A stretch of 64,000 nt of DNA, taken from the NCBI RefSeq assembly GCF_000292525.1, contig NZ_AEYF01000015.1, positions 186,001 through 250,000 of the forward strand, read 5' to 3'. The position numbers and the translations under genes are program-made. The notes under the pieces were generated by a model. It was not told the DNA's origin. It saw nothing but the letters and a program-made list of their open reading frames with translations, and ran no database searches. Source of the stretch: Rhizobium sp. CCGE 510. Lineage in GTDB: Bacteria > Pseudomonadota > Alphaproteobacteria > Rhizobiales > Rhizobiaceae. Below are positions 36,480 to 45,802 of the stretch, piece after piece (the first letter of the stretch is position 1; the number at the start of each line of letters is the position of its first letter).

Positions 36480-37208
36480 ATGAAGATTTTTAAGTACAAG
36501 CGCGTTCCTTACGCGGAGATGCGCGCCTTTTCCGTCCATATCCTGACGGCCTCCGGTTCCTTCCTTGCCTTTCTCGGCGTCGTGGCCGCCGCCGAGCACC
36601 GCTTCATCGACATGTTCTGGTGGCTGGGCCTTGCTCTTCTCGTCGACGGCATAGACGGGCCGATCGCCCGCAAGGTGCGCGTCAAGGAAGTGCTGCCGAA
36701 CTGGTCTGGCGATACGCTCGACAATATCATCGACTACGTCACCTATGTGCTGCTACCGGCTTTCGCGCTCTATCAGAGCGGCATGATCGGTGAGCCCTGG
36801 TCCTTTGTCGCCGCCGGCATGATCGTCATCTCAAGCGCCATTTACTATGCCGATATGGGCATGAAGACCGAGGAATATTTCTTCTCCGGCTTCCCCGTCG
36901 TCTGGAACATGATCGTTTTCACGCTGTTCGTCATCGATGCCAGCGCAACGACGGCGCTCGCTGTCGTGGCGGTTTCGGTGGTGCTGACCTTCCTGCCGAT
37001 CAATTTCCTGCACCCGGTCCGCGTGAAAAGGCTGCGCCCGCTCAATCTCGGCGTCTTCTTCCTTTGGTCGGCGCTCGGCATTTTTTCGCTGCTGATGCAC
37101 TTCGACACGCCGGAATGGGCGCTCATTCTCTTCATCGTGACCGGGCTCTATCTTTACGTCATCGGCGCGGTGCTGCAATTCTTCCCCGCTATCGGACGCG
37201 ATGCATAG
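36480..37208 (+). CDS. pcs: Phosphatidylcholine synthase
   Basis: This inner-membrane enzyme condenses choline directly with CDP-diacylglycerol to make phosphatidylcholine and CMP. The one-step pathway is characteristic of rhizobia and other host-associated bacteria. The 242-aa protein has the CDP-alcohol phosphotransferase motif in its Pcs-specific spacing: D59-G60-x2-A63-R64, then 12 residues, G77, D81 and D85. About eight membrane segments are visible. The RVKRLRPLNLGVFFLW segment near residue 180 is also typical. The stop overlaps the start region of the quinone oxidoreductase gene, so the two are probably cotranscribed. Confidence 0.95.
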   Translation: MKIFKYKRVPYAEMRAFSVHILTASGSFLAFLGVVAAAEHRFIDMFWWLGLALLVDGIDGPIARKVRVKEVLPNWSGDTLDNIIDYVTYVLLPAFALYQSGMIGEPWSFVAAGMIVISSAIYYADMGMKTEEYFFSGFPVVWNMIVFTLFVIDASATTALAVVAVSVVLTFLPINFLHPVRVKRLRPLNLGVFFLWSALGIFSLLMHFDTPEWALILFIVTGLYLYVIGAVLQFFPAIGRDA

Positions 37209-37218
37209 GACAAGCCAG

Positions 37219-38199
37219 ATGACCAAAACGCAGGCGGTTTCATTCTCGAGGACGGGCGGGCCGGAGGTTTTCGATTATGTCGAGCTCGATCTTGCGCCGC
37301 CCGCGGCTGGTGAGGTGCAGATCCGCCAGGCCGCCGTGGGCCTCAATTTCATCGATGTCTATTTCCGCAACGGCTCCTACAAGGCGCCGCATCTCCCCTT
37401 CGTCACTGGCAAGGAGGGCGCCGGCACCGTGACTGCGGTCGGCCCGGGTGTTACGGATTTCAAGCTCGGTGACCGTGTCGCCTATGCCAGCGCCGACGGT
37501 GCCTATAGCGCCGAGCGCAATATCGAGACCCGCCATCTGGTGCATGTGCCTGCTGGCATTGAACTCGAAACGGCCGCGGCGATGATGCTGAAGGGCATGA
37601 CCGCCGAATATCTCCTGAACCGCACCTTCAAGGTCGGCCCTGAGACGGTCCTCCTGTTTCATGCTGCCGCCGGCGGTGTGGGGCTGATCGCCGGCCAATG
37701 GGCAAAGGCACTCGGCGCCACCGTCATCGGCACGGCAGGCTCTGAAGACAAGGTCGAGCTGGCGCTCGCCCATGGCTATGATCATGTCATCAACTATCAG
37801 AGCGAAGACTTCGCCGTCCGCGTCCGCGAGATTACCGCCGGCAAGGGCGTCGATGTCGTCTATGATTCGATCGGCCGGGATACTTTTCCACAGTCGCTCG
37901 ACTGCCTGAAGCCGCGCGGCCTTTTTGCTTCCTTCGGCCAATCTTCCGGGCCGATCGAGAATTTCACCCTGGCAATGCTGGCGCAGAAGGGGTCGCTGTT
38001 TGCGACGCGGCCGACGCTCTTTACCTACATCGCCGCGCGCCAGGAGCTGATCGACAGCGCCAAGGCGCTATTTGATGTTGTGCAAAGCAACAAAGTGCGT
38101 ATCAATATCAATCAAACCTATCCGTTACGTGAGGTTGGGCAGGCTCACGCGGATCTGGAAACAAGAAAAACAACAGGAACGACTCTGCTGATTCCATGA
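37219..38199 (+). CDS. qor: NADPH:quinone oxidoreductase (zeta-crystallin/Qor type)
   Basis: A 326-aa medium-chain dehydrogenase without zinc ligands. The N-terminal catalytic domain includes GLNFIDVYFRNGSYKAPHLPFVTGKEGAGTV. The Rossmann NADPH site is LLFHAAAGGVGLIAGQWAKALGATVIGTA (about residues 143-170), and VVYDSIGRDTF follows. It reduces quinones by one or two electrons. The frame begins at an ATG at 37201 inside pcs. I prefer the ATG at 37219, where homologues start. It is transcribed with pcs. Confidence 0.92.
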   Translation: MTKTQAVSFSRTGGPEVFDYVELDLAPPAAGEVQIRQAAVGLNFIDVYFRNGSYKAPHLPFVTGKEGAGTVTAVGPGVTDFKLGDRVAYASADGAYSAERNIETRHLVHVPAGIELETAAAMMLKGMTAEYLLNRTFKVGPETVLLFHAAAGGVGLIAGQWAKALGATVIGTAGSEDKVELALAHGYDHVINYQSEDFAVRVREITAGKGVDVVYDSIGRDTFPQSLDCLKPRGLFASFGQSSGPIENFTLAMLAQKGSLFATRPTLFTYIAARQELIDSAKALFDVVQSNKVRININQTYPLREVGQAHADLETRKTTGTTLLIP

Positions 38200-38238
38200 G
38201 ATCCGAACGGACCGGTCGGCAGAAGAAATGAGGGGAAC

Positions 38239-39828
38239 GTGTCGCCATTGAATGTGCCGGATTCCGGTGCGTTATTATCCGTCCAGAAGCTGACGAAGTT
38301 CTTCGGTGGCTTTGCCGCCTGCAATGAAATCGATCTCGATATAGCGCCGGGCGAAATTCATGCGCTGCTTGGCGAAAATGGCGCCGGCAAATCCACCCTG
38401 GTGAAGATGCTGTTCGGCGTTTTGGAGCCGACGGACGGGCACATCCTCTGGCAGGGCAAGCAGGTCTCGGTCACCTCGCCGGGTGAGGCCCGCAAGCTCG
38501 GCATCGGCATGGTCTTCCAGCATTTTTCGCTGTTCGAGGCGCTGACGGTTGCCGAAAACATCGCACTTTCGCTCGATGACGCCGTCCCGATCGACAGGAT
38601 CGCCGAGGAGGCGAGGGCGCTGTCGCAAGCTTACGGCCTGCCGCTCGACCCGCATGCCCATGTCGCCGATCTCTCGGTCGGCGAGCGCCAGCGCATCGAG
38701 ATCGTCCGTGCGCTGTTGCAGAACCCGAAGCTGATCATCCTCGACGAGCCGACCTCAGTGCTGACGCCGCAGGAGGCCGACAGGCTGTTTGAGACGCTCT
38801 TCAAGCTGCGCGCCGAGGGCCGGTCGGTTCTCTATATCAGCCACCGCCTGGAAGAGGTGCAGCGCATCTGCGATCGCGCCACCGTGCTGCGCCATGGCCG
38901 CGTCACCGGCGCCTGCGATCCGAAGCAGGAAACGCCCGCTTCGCTCGCCCGCATGATGGTCGGCAGCGAGGTGGCGACCGTCACCCATCCGGAGCGCAGC
39001 GACAAGGGCGATGTGCAGCTTGCCGTCGCCAATCTTTCCGTCGCAGCCCGCACGCCTTTCGCCATGCCGCTGCGCGATGTCTCGATGACGGTCCGCGCTG
39101 GCGAAATCCTTGCCATTGCCGGTGTCGCCGGCAACGGCCAGAGCGAGCTCTTCGATGCGCTGTCCGGCGAATATCCGGTCGCGTCGGCCGACGCGATCAC
39201 CATCCGCAAAAAGCACGTGGGCAATCAGGGCATTACCGCCCGCCGTCTGCTCGGCGCCGGCTTCGTGCCGGAGGAGCGTCACGGCCATGCCGCCGTTTCC
39301 GCCATGAAACTATCGGACAATCTGGTGCTCGCCCGCAGCCAGTCCGACCGCAAGGCGTTTCTCGGCCTGCTCGGCATCATCCGCCATGGGGCGGTGAAAT
39401 CTGCCGCGCGGCGCATTTCCGAGGCGATGGATGTCCGCAAGAGCGGCGATGATCCGGCCGCCGGTTCCTTGTCCGGCGGCAACCTGCAGAAATTCATCGT
39501 CGGCCGCGAACTCGACCGCCAGCCGGCCGTCCTCGTCGTCAACCAGCCGACCTGGGGCGTCGATGCCGGTGCTGCAAGCCGCATCCGTCAGGCCCTGGTC
39601 GATCTCGCCAGAAGCGGTTCGGCCGTCGTCGTCATCAGCCAGGATCTCGACGAGATCTTCGAAGTGGCGACCGATATCGCCGTCATCTGCGAGGGCCGGC
39701 TTTCCAGCCCGTTTCCCGCGGGCGAACTGACGCGTGAAAAGATCGGCCTGCTGATGGGCGGCTTGCACCAGAGCGGTGGTGCCCCGGAGGCGCCCATGCG
39801 CATTGAAGAGGCGCCCTATGCGCATTGA
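38239..39828 (+). CDS. ABC transporter ATP-binding protein, double-domain (BMP/nucleoside importer, NupA/YufO-like)
   Basis: A 529-aa fused ATPase with two nucleotide-binding domains. The first has Walker A GENGAGKST near residue 49 and a signature LSVGERQR. The second has a degenerate Walker A (GVAGNGQSELFDAL) and signature LSGGNLQK. This asymmetry is usual for the sugar/nucleoside group. A GTG start at 38239 has AGGGGAAC upstream. It is the first gene of the operon of ATPase, two permeases and a BMP-family binding protein. The substrate is probably purine nucleosides, by family. Confidence 0.9.
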   Translation: MSPLNVPDSGALLSVQKLTKFFGGFAACNEIDLDIAPGEIHALLGENGAGKSTLVKMLFGVLEPTDGHILWQGKQVSVTSPGEARKLGIGMVFQHFSLFEALTVAENIALSLDDAVPIDRIAEEARALSQAYGLPLDPHAHVADLSVGERQRIEIVRALLQNPKLIILDEPTSVLTPQEADRLFETLFKLRAEGRSVLYISHRLEEVQRICDRATVLRHGRVTGACDPKQETPASLARMMVGSEVATVTHPERSDKGDVQLAVANLSVAARTPFAMPLRDVSMTVRAGEILAIAGVAGNGQSELFDALSGEYPVASADAITIRKKHVGNQGITARRLLGAGFVPEERHGHAAVSAMKLSDNLVLARSQSDRKAFLGLLGIIRHGAVKSAARRISEAMDVRKSGDDPAAGSLSGGNLQKFIVGRELDRQPAVLVVNQPTWGVDAGAASRIRQALVDLARSGSAVVVISQDLDEIFEVATDIAVICEGRLSSPFPAGELTREKIGLLMGGLHQSGGAPEAPMRIEEAPYAH

Positions 39829-40903
39829 ACTCGAAAAACGCCCCGACGTCTCGAAGCTTTACGCTTTCGTCTCGCCGCTGCTGGCCCTTGTGCTGACCTT
39901 GGTGTTCGGTGCCATCATGTTCGCCATGCTCGGTAAGGATCCGGTCGAGGCGCTGGATGCCTTCTTCGTCGAGCCGCTGCTCGAGGTCTGGTCGCTGCAC
40001 GAATTGGCGATCAAGGCCGCACCGCTGATCCTGATCGCCGTCGGCCTTGCCGTTTGTTATCGCTCGAATAACTGGAATATCGGCGCTGAAGGGCAGTTCA
40101 CCATCGGCGCCATCACCGGCTCCTATTTGCCGATCGTCTTTTACGACTGGCATTCGCCGCTGGTGCTGCCGCTGATGCTCATCCTCGGTGCGCTCGGCGG
40201 TGCGCTTTTCGCCGCCATTCCGGCGTTGCTGAAGGCGCATTTCAACACCAACGAGATTCTGACATCGTTGATGCTGGTTTACATCGCCCAGCTCTTCCTC
40301 GACTGGCTGATCCGCGGCGCCTGGCGCGATCCGAAGGGCTTCAATTTTCCGGTGTCGCGCGATTTTGCGCCGGAAGCGGTGCTGCCGGCAATCTGGGCAG
40401 AATCGGGCCGGGCGCATTGGGCCTTCGTCTTCGCCATCGTCGCGGCTATCGGCGTCTGGTTCATGCTGCGTTATACGTTGAAAGGCTTCGAGATCGTCGT
40501 GCTCGGCCAGTCGGAACGGGCAGGGCGCTTTGCCGGCTTCTCGTCGAAGAAGATGATCTGGTTCAGCTTCCTGTTCTCGGGCGCGCTTGCCGGCCTTGCC
40601 GGGATATCCGAGGTCTCCGGCTCGATCGGCCACCTGCAGCCGGCGATCTCGCCGGGCTACGGCTTCACCGCCATCATCGTCGCCTTCCTCGGCCGCCCCA
40701 ATCCGCTCGGCATCATTGCATCAGGCCTGGTGCTGGCGCTGACCTATCTCGGCGGTGAGGCGGCACAGCTGTCGCTCGGCGTTTCCGACAAGGTCACCCG
40801 CGTCTTCCAGGGGCTGTTGCTGTTCTTCGTGCTCTCCTGCGATACGCTGATCTATTACAAAATCCGCATTGCCTGGGCGCGGCTAAGGGGCGGGGCGGTA
40901 TGA
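39818..40903 (+). CDS. ABC transporter permease (BMP/nucleoside importer, first subunit)
   Basis: A 361-aa inner-membrane permease of the BPD_transp_2 group. The key segment is AVGLAVCYRSNNWNIGAEGQFTIGAI near residue 75, shared by nucleoside and CUT2 permeases. About nine spans are visible, along with a conserved GFxxIIVAFLGRxNPLGI region near residue 285. I took the ATG at 39818, which overlaps the ATPase end by 11 bp. It is coupled to the second permease by a four-base overlap. Confidence 0.92.
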   Translation: MRIELEKRPDVSKLYAFVSPLLALVLTLVFGAIMFAMLGKDPVEALDAFFVEPLLEVWSLHELAIKAAPLILIAVGLAVCYRSNNWNIGAEGQFTIGAITGSYLPIVFYDWHSPLVLPLMLILGALGGALFAAIPALLKAHFNTNEILTSLMLVYIAQLFLDWLIRGAWRDPKGFNFPVSRDFAPEAVLPAIWAESGRAHWAFVFAIVAAIGVWFMLRYTLKGFEIVVLGQSERAGRFAGFSSKKMIWFSFLFSGALAGLAGISEVSGSIGHLQPAISPGYGFTAIIVAFLGRPNPLGIIASGLVLALTYLGGEAAQLSLGVSDKVTRVFQGLLLFFVLSCDTLIYYKIRIAWARLRGGAV

Positions 40904-41820
40904 GCATCTTCGAAGCCATTCTGCTGACGGTCATTACCGCCTCGACGCCGCTCGTCATTGCCGCCCTCGGCGAACTCGTCACCGAACGTTCCGGCGTTCT
41001 CAATCTCGGCGTCGAAGGCATGATGATCATGGGCGCGGTCGCCGCTTTTGCCGGCGCGCAAATGTCGGGCTCGCCCTATGTCGGCATCGTCTGCGGCATT
41101 GCGGCAGGTGCGCTTTTCTCGCTGTTGTTTGCCTTCCTGACGCTGACGCTGGTGGCGAACCAGGTGGCGACGGGACTGGCGCTCACCCTTCTTGGCCTCG
41201 GCGCCTCCGGCATGCTTGGCGAGGCCTATGTCAGCGTGCCCGGCGTCCGGCTGGGAGAGATCGTCATTCCGGCCTTGTCGGATCTTCCGGTCATCGGTCA
41301 CGTTCTCTTCAGGCAGGATCTGATCTTCTACCTGTCGATTGCGCTTGTGGTCGGTGTCAGCTGGTTCCTGTTCCGCAGTCGCGCCGGATTGAAGCTGAGG
41401 GCTATCGGCGACAGTCACGGTTCGGCCCATGCGCTCGGTATTCAGGTTATCCGCACGCGCTATCTGGCGGTGATGTTCGGCGGTGCCTGTGCCGGTCTCG
41501 CCGGCGCCCAGCTGTCGCTCGTCTATACCCCGCAATGGGCGGAGAACATGTCGGCCGGTCGCGGCTGGATCACGCTGGCGCTGGTGGTCTTTGCCTCCTG
41601 GCGGCCGTGGCGGGTTTTTGCCGGCGGTTATCTCTTCGGCGCGGTTACCATCCTGCAACTGCACGCGCAGGCTTTCGGTCTCGGCATTCCCTCGCAGTTC
41701 CTCTCGATGCTGCCCTATGCCGCGACTATTGTGGTTCTCATCATCATTTCCCATAATCGGCGCACGACGTTGATCAACACGCCCGCCTCGCTCGGAAAAG
41801 CCTTTGTGCCGGAGCGATAG
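40900..41820 (+). CDS. ABC transporter permease (BMP/nucleoside importer, second subunit)
   Basis: A 306-aa permease. The N-terminal LGELVTERSGVLNLGVEGMMIMGA is the signature of the second subunit of BMP-type importers. About eight membrane spans follow, with LRAIGDSHGSAHALGIQVIRTRYLAV forming the cytoplasmic coupling loop near residue 167. It starts inside the first permease gene's last codons and ends 54 bp before the binding-protein gene. Confidence 0.92.
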   Translation: MSIFEAILLTVITASTPLVIAALGELVTERSGVLNLGVEGMMIMGAVAAFAGAQMSGSPYVGIVCGIAAGALFSLLFAFLTLTLVANQVATGLALTLLGLGASGMLGEAYVSVPGVRLGEIVIPALSDLPVIGHVLFRQDLIFYLSIALVVGVSWFLFRSRAGLKLRAIGDSHGSAHALGIQVIRTRYLAVMFGGACAGLAGAQLSLVYTPQWAENMSAGRGWITLALVVFASWRPWRVFAGGYLFGAVTILQLHAQAFGLGIPSQFLSMLPYAATIVVLIIISHNRRTTLINTPASLGKAFVPER

Positions 41821-41874
41821 GGCAAGAACACAAAGACGGGTTTCCGCAATAACTTCAAACCAACAGGGGTCACC

Positions 41875-42951
41875 ATGAAGAAGTTCGCATTCACACTTGC
41901 CGCCTCGGCCGCCGCCGTGATCGGCATCTCCTCCGCTGCTCAGGCCGCTGACAAGACGAAGGTCTGCTTCGTCTATGTCGGTTCGCACACCGATGGCGGC
42001 TATTCGCAAGCCCACGATCTCGGCCGTCAGCAGGTCCAGGCCGAATTCGGCGACAAGATCGACACACCTTACCTCGAAAACGTACCGGAAGGCCCGGATG
42101 CCGAGCGCGCCATCGAGCGTCTTGCCCGTTCCGGCTGCAAGCTGATCTTCACGACGTCCTTCGGCTTCATGGATGCGACCGTCAAGGTGGCCGCCAAGTT
42201 CCCGGACGTCAAGTTCGAGCACGGCACCGGCTACAAGTCCGGCCCGAACCTCGCCACCTACAATTCGCGTTTCTATGAAGGCCGTTACATCCTAGGCCAG
42301 ATTGCCGCGAAAACCTCTAAGAATCACGGCGCCGCCTACATCGCTTCCTTCCCGATTCCCGAAGTGGTGATGGGCATCAACTCCTTCGAGCAGGGTGCCA
42401 AGTCGGTCGATCCGACCTTCAAGCTGAAGGTCATCTGGGTCAACACCTGGTTCGACCCGGGCAAGGAAGCCGATGCCGCCAAGGCGATGGTCGACCAGGG
42501 CGTCGACGTCTTGACCCAGCACACCGATACGACGGCGCCGATGCAGGTTGCCGAAGAACGCGGCATCCACGCCTTCGGCCAGGCGTCCGATATGATCGCA
42601 GCCGGTCCCAAGGCGCAGCTGACGGCGATTGTCGACACCTGGGGCACCTACTACTCCAAGCGCATCCATGCGCTTCTGGATGGCACCTGGAAGTCCGAGC
42701 AGAGCTGGGACGGCCTGAAGGATGGCATCCTGAAGATGGCGCCCTACACCAACATGCCCGACGACGTGAAGAAGATGGCCGAGGAAACCGAAGCCAAGAT
42801 CAAGTCGGGCGAGCTGCATCCCTTCACCGGCCCGATCAACAAGCAGGACGGCACCCCCTGGCTGAAGGCCGGCGAGAAGGCCGATGACGGCACGCTGCTC
42901 GGCATGAACTTCTATGTCGAAGGCGTCGACGACAAGCTGCCGGCGCAATAA
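41875..42951 (+). CDS. BMP-family ABC transporter substrate-binding protein
   Basis: The periplasmic receptor of the importer (358 aa). A signal peptide of 24 residues (cleavage near AQA|ADK) precedes a Bmp/PnrA-type domain: VCFVYVGSHTDGGYSQAHDLGR, then IFTTSFGFMDATVKVA and FEHGTGYKSGPNLATYNSRFYEGRYI. PnrA-like proteins bind purine nucleosides; close relatives bind other small ligands, so nucleosides are the best guess. It is the last gene of the operon and is followed by an intrinsic terminator. Confidence 0.93.
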   Translation: MKKFAFTLAASAAAVIGISSAAQAADKTKVCFVYVGSHTDGGYSQAHDLGRQQVQAEFGDKIDTPYLENVPEGPDAERAIERLARSGCKLIFTTSFGFMDATVKVAAKFPDVKFEHGTGYKSGPNLATYNSRFYEGRYILGQIAAKTSKNHGAAYIASFPIPEVVMGINSFEQGAKSVDPTFKLKVIWVNTWFDPGKEADAAKAMVDQGVDVLTQHTDTTAPMQVAEERGIHAFGQASDMIAAGPKAQLTAIVDTWGTYYSKRIHALLDGTWKSEQSWDGLKDGILKMAPYTNMPDDVKKMAEETEAKIKSGELHPFTGPINKQDGTPWLKAGEKADDGTLLGMNFYVEGVDDKLPAQ

Positions 42952-42975
42952 GTCGTCTTCAATTCGCAGTTGCGA

Positions 42976-43004
42976 AGGGCGCCCTCTGTGGGCGCTCTTT
43001 TTTT
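42976..43004 (+). terminator. Intrinsic terminator after the BMP-family operon
   Basis: A nine-pair stem, AGGGCGCCC / GGGCGCTCT (one G-U), with a TCTGT loop, is followed by a run of T to 43004. It lies 25 bp after the binding-protein stop and closes the four-gene operon. Confidence 0.88.
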
Positions 43005-43037
43005 GCTGCAGTGCATCCCAAGATTCCGATTTACAAA

Positions 43038-43046
43038 AGTAATACT
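43038..43046. promoter_or_regulatory. Candidate operator before the galactofuranose transporter operon
   Basis: AGTAATACT, a 9-bp palindrome with central A, sits in an AT-rich patch 49 bp before the ytfQ-like start codon. The patch (TTACAAAAGTAATACTATAT) stands out against the GC-rich background and is a plausible promoter plus operator for the GntR regulator at the operon's end. The link is inferred. Confidence 0.4.
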
Positions 43047-43094
43047 ATATGATTTTTTGACCCTGCGCCGCGAGATGCGGCTTGGGAGGAAATC

Positions 43095-44057
43095 ATGAAA
43101 TTGAAGACTGCACTTTTGAGTGCCACGATTCTTGCTGCCTGCATGTTCGGTTCGGCTTCGGCCGCCGGGCTGACCGTCGGCTTCTCGCAGATCGGCTCGG
43201 AATCGGGCTGGCGTGCGGCTGAAACGACCGTGACTAAGGAGCAGGCCAAGAAGCGCGGCATCGATCTGAAGTTCGCCGATGCGCAGCAGAAGCAGGAAAA
43301 CCAGATCAAGGCTCTGCGCTCCTTCATTGCTCAGGGCGTCGATGCCATTCTCATTGCGCCGGTCGTTGAAACCGGCTGGGACGACGTTCTCAAGGAAGCC
43401 AAGGAAGCCAAGATTCCGGTCATCCTTCTCGACCGCACCATCAAGGCTCCGGACGATCTCTACCTGACGGCTGTGACCTCAGACCTGGTTCATGAAGGCA
43501 AGGTCGCAGGCGATTTCCTGGTCAAGACTGTCGGCGACAAGAAGTGCAACGTCGTCGAACTGCAGGGCACGACCGGTTCGTCGCCGGCCATCGCCCGCAA
43601 GAAGGGCTTCGAAGAAGCTCTCGCCGGTCACGACAACCTCAAGATCGTTCGCAGCCAGACCGGTGACTTCACCCGCACCAAGGGCAAGGAAGTCATGGAA
43701 AGCTTCCTGAAAGCCGAAAATGGCGGCAAGGACATCTGCGCTCTCTACGCCCACAACGACGACATGGCCGTCGGCGCCATCCAGGCGATCAAGGAAGCCG
43801 GCCTGAAGCCAGGCAAGGATATCCTCGTCGTCTCCATCGACGCCGTTCCGGATATCTTCAAGGCCATGTCCGAAGGTGAAAGCAATGCCACGGTCGAGCT
43901 GACGCCGAACATGGCAGGCCCGGCCTTCGACGCGCTCGAAGCCTATCTGAAGGACAAGAAGGCTCCGGCGAAGTGGATCCAGACCGAGTCCAAGCTCTAC
44001 ACCCCTGCCGACGAGCCGTTGAAGGTCTACGAAGAGAAGAAGGGTCAGGGCTACTGA
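43095..44057 (+). CDS. ytfQ: Galactofuranose-type ABC transporter periplasmic binding protein
   Basis: A 320-aa CUT2 binding protein. A signal peptide covers about residues 1-23. The start of the mature domain, LTVGFSQIGSESGWRAAET, is characteristic of YtfQ, which binds galactofuranose. It is followed by FADAQQKQENQIKALRSFIAQGVDAI and LYAHNDDMAVGAIQAIKEAG. GGGAGGAAATC precedes the ATG. An ATPase and two permeases of matching YtfR/YtfT/YjfF type follow, which supports the substrate call. Confidence 0.92.
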   Translation: MKLKTALLSATILAACMFGSASAAGLTVGFSQIGSESGWRAAETTVTKEQAKKRGIDLKFADAQQKQENQIKALRSFIAQGVDAILIAPVVETGWDDVLKEAKEAKIPVILLDRTIKAPDDLYLTAVTSDLVHEGKVAGDFLVKTVGDKKCNVVELQGTTGSSPAIARKKGFEEALAGHDNLKIVRSQTGDFTRTKGKEVMESFLKAENGGKDICALYAHNDDMAVGAIQAIKEAGLKPGKDILVVSIDAVPDIFKAMSEGESNATVELTPNMAGPAFDALEAYLKDKKAPAKWIQTESKLYTPADEPLKVYEEKKGQGY

Positions 44058-44073
44058 TCTGATTTGACCCCGC

Positions 44074-44170
44074 TGCATAATTCGTGAAATCGGAATCGAT
44101 TTGACGATAAAATTATGCAGCATTCAAAGCGCTGCAGCCTCACGCGCCATAAAGATGCGTGGCGCTGTAG
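44074..44170 (+). repeat. Rhizobial intergenic repeat, copy B
   Basis: The second copy of the roughly 100-bp element. It carries the AAATCGGAATCGATTT block, ATAAAATTATGCAGC and the GGCGCTGTAG end, here with a weaker GC-rich hairpin (CACGCGCCATAAAGATGCGTG). Like copy A, it lies between a binding-protein gene and another gene of the same transporter operon. Confidence 0.8.
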
Positions 44171-44278
44171 AACCGCACCGGCCCGTCATGGACCGGTGCG
44201 GAACTGCCTTGCCGCCTTGGGACCTCATGTCCGGCCGCGGCGCGGCTTTTGCCGTCAATATCAGGAAAACAGACCCTT

Positions 44279-45802
44279 ATGACTCACGATTTCGAGAACG
44301 TTCTCGCCGCTTCCGGAATATCGAAATTTTTTCCCGGCGCAGTGGCGTTGGACAAGGTCGATTTCACGCTGCGCAAGGGCGAGGTGCACGCGCTGCTTGG
44401 TGAGAATGGTGCCGGCAAATCGACGCTGATCAAGTGCATCACCGGCGCCTATCATCGTGACGAGGGAAGCCTGAAGCTCGACGGCCATGAAATCAATCCG
44501 GCCAATACGCTCGCCGCCCAGAAGCTCGGCATCGGCACCGTCTACCAGGAGGTCAACCTCCTGGCCAATCTGAGCGTCGCCGAAAACCTGTTTCTCGGAC
44601 GCCAGCCAAGGCGTTTCGGCATGACCGACGTGCGGGCGATGAACCGCAAGGCGCGCGAGTTGCTGACCGGTTACGGCGTTGATATCGACGTCACTGCCGA
44701 ACTTGGCCGTTTTTCCGTCGCTGTCCAGCAAGTGGTCGCCATCGCCCGTGCCGTCGATCTTTCCGGCAAGGTGCTGATATTGGACGAACCGACGGCAAGC
44801 CTCGACAATCAGGAAGTGGCGCTGCTCTTCCGCATCATCGAGGACCTGAAGAAGCGCGGTCTGGGCATCGTCTTCATCACCCATTTTCTCGAGCAGGTCT
44901 ATGCGATCAGTGATCGCATCACCGTGCTGCGCAATGGCAAGCTCGTCGGCACCCGCGACGCCGCCGATCTGCCGCGCCAGGGCCTGATCGCCATGATGCT
45001 CGGCCGCGAACTGGCCCATGTCGAGGAGGCGGTCAGGGAACGCAGTCTTGCGGCCGGCGAGGTCCGATACCGATTTGCAGGCTACGGCAAACGCGGCAAG
45101 GTCATGCCCTTCGATCTCGACGTCCGCGCCGGCGAGGTGGTCGGCATTGCCGGGCTGCTCGGCTCCGGCCGCACCGAAACCGCCGAACTTCTCTTCGGCA
45201 TCGAACATGCCGACAGCGGCAGCGCCACGATCGACGGTCAGCCGGTCACGCTTTCGAGCCCGCGCGCCGCAATCGAAAAAGGTTTCGGCTTCTGCCCCGA
45301 GGACCGCAAGACCGACGGCATCGTCGGCGACCTGTCGATCCGGGAGAACATTGCTTTAGCGCTGCAGGCCCGTCGCGGCTGGACGCGGCCGTTGTCGCGC
45401 GCCGAGCAGAATGCGCTTGCCGACCGCTACATCAAGGCGCTCGATATTCGTACCACCGATCGCGAAAAGCCGATCCGGCTGCTCTCCGGCGGCAATCAGC
45501 AGAAGGCGATCCTCGCCCGCTGGTTGGCGACCAATCCCAAGTTTCTGATCCTCGACGAGCCGACCCGCGGCATCGATGTTGGCGCCCATGCCGAGATCAT
45601 TAAGCTCATCGAGCAGCTCTGCGCCGACGGCATGTCGCTGATCGTGATTTCCTCGGAACTTGAAGAGCTTGTCGCCTATAGTTCACGTGTCATCGTACTT
45701 CGCGACAGGCAGCATATCGCCGAACTGACAGGCGAGCGCATCACCGCCGCCGGTATCGTCGATGCCATCGCCGCCGCCGAGCACAAGATGGAGCAAGCAT
45801 GA
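44279..45802 (+). CDS. ytfR: Galactofuranose-type ABC transporter ATP-binding protein (fused double domain)
   Basis: A 507-aa CUT2 ATPase. Domain 1 has Walker A GENGAGKSTLIK near residue 41 and Walker B VLILDEPTASLD. Domain 2 has the altered Walker A GLLGSGRTETAELLFG and signature LSGGNQQKAILARWLA, with LILDEPTRGIDVGAH. This is the standard asymmetric CUT2 pattern. I took the ATG at 44279; the frame opens 10 codons earlier, but there the AGGA site is worse. It is coupled by a four-base overlap to the ytfT-like gene. Confidence 0.92.
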   Translation: MTHDFENVLAASGISKFFPGAVALDKVDFTLRKGEVHALLGENGAGKSTLIKCITGAYHRDEGSLKLDGHEINPANTLAAQKLGIGTVYQEVNLLANLSVAENLFLGRQPRRFGMTDVRAMNRKARELLTGYGVDIDVTAELGRFSVAVQQVVAIARAVDLSGKVLILDEPTASLDNQEVALLFRIIEDLKKRGLGIVFITHFLEQVYAISDRITVLRNGKLVGTRDAADLPRQGLIAMMLGRELAHVEEAVRERSLAAGEVRYRFAGYGKRGKVMPFDLDVRAGEVVGIAGLLGSGRTETAELLFGIEHADSGSATIDGQPVTLSSPRAAIEKGFGFCPEDRKTDGIVGDLSIRENIALALQARRGWTRPLSRAEQNALADRYIKALDIRTTDREKPIRLLSGGNQQKAILARWLATNPKFLILDEPTRGIDVGAHAEIIKLIEQLCADGMSLIVISSELEELVAYSSRVIVLRDRQHIAELTGERITAAGIVDAIAAAEHKMEQA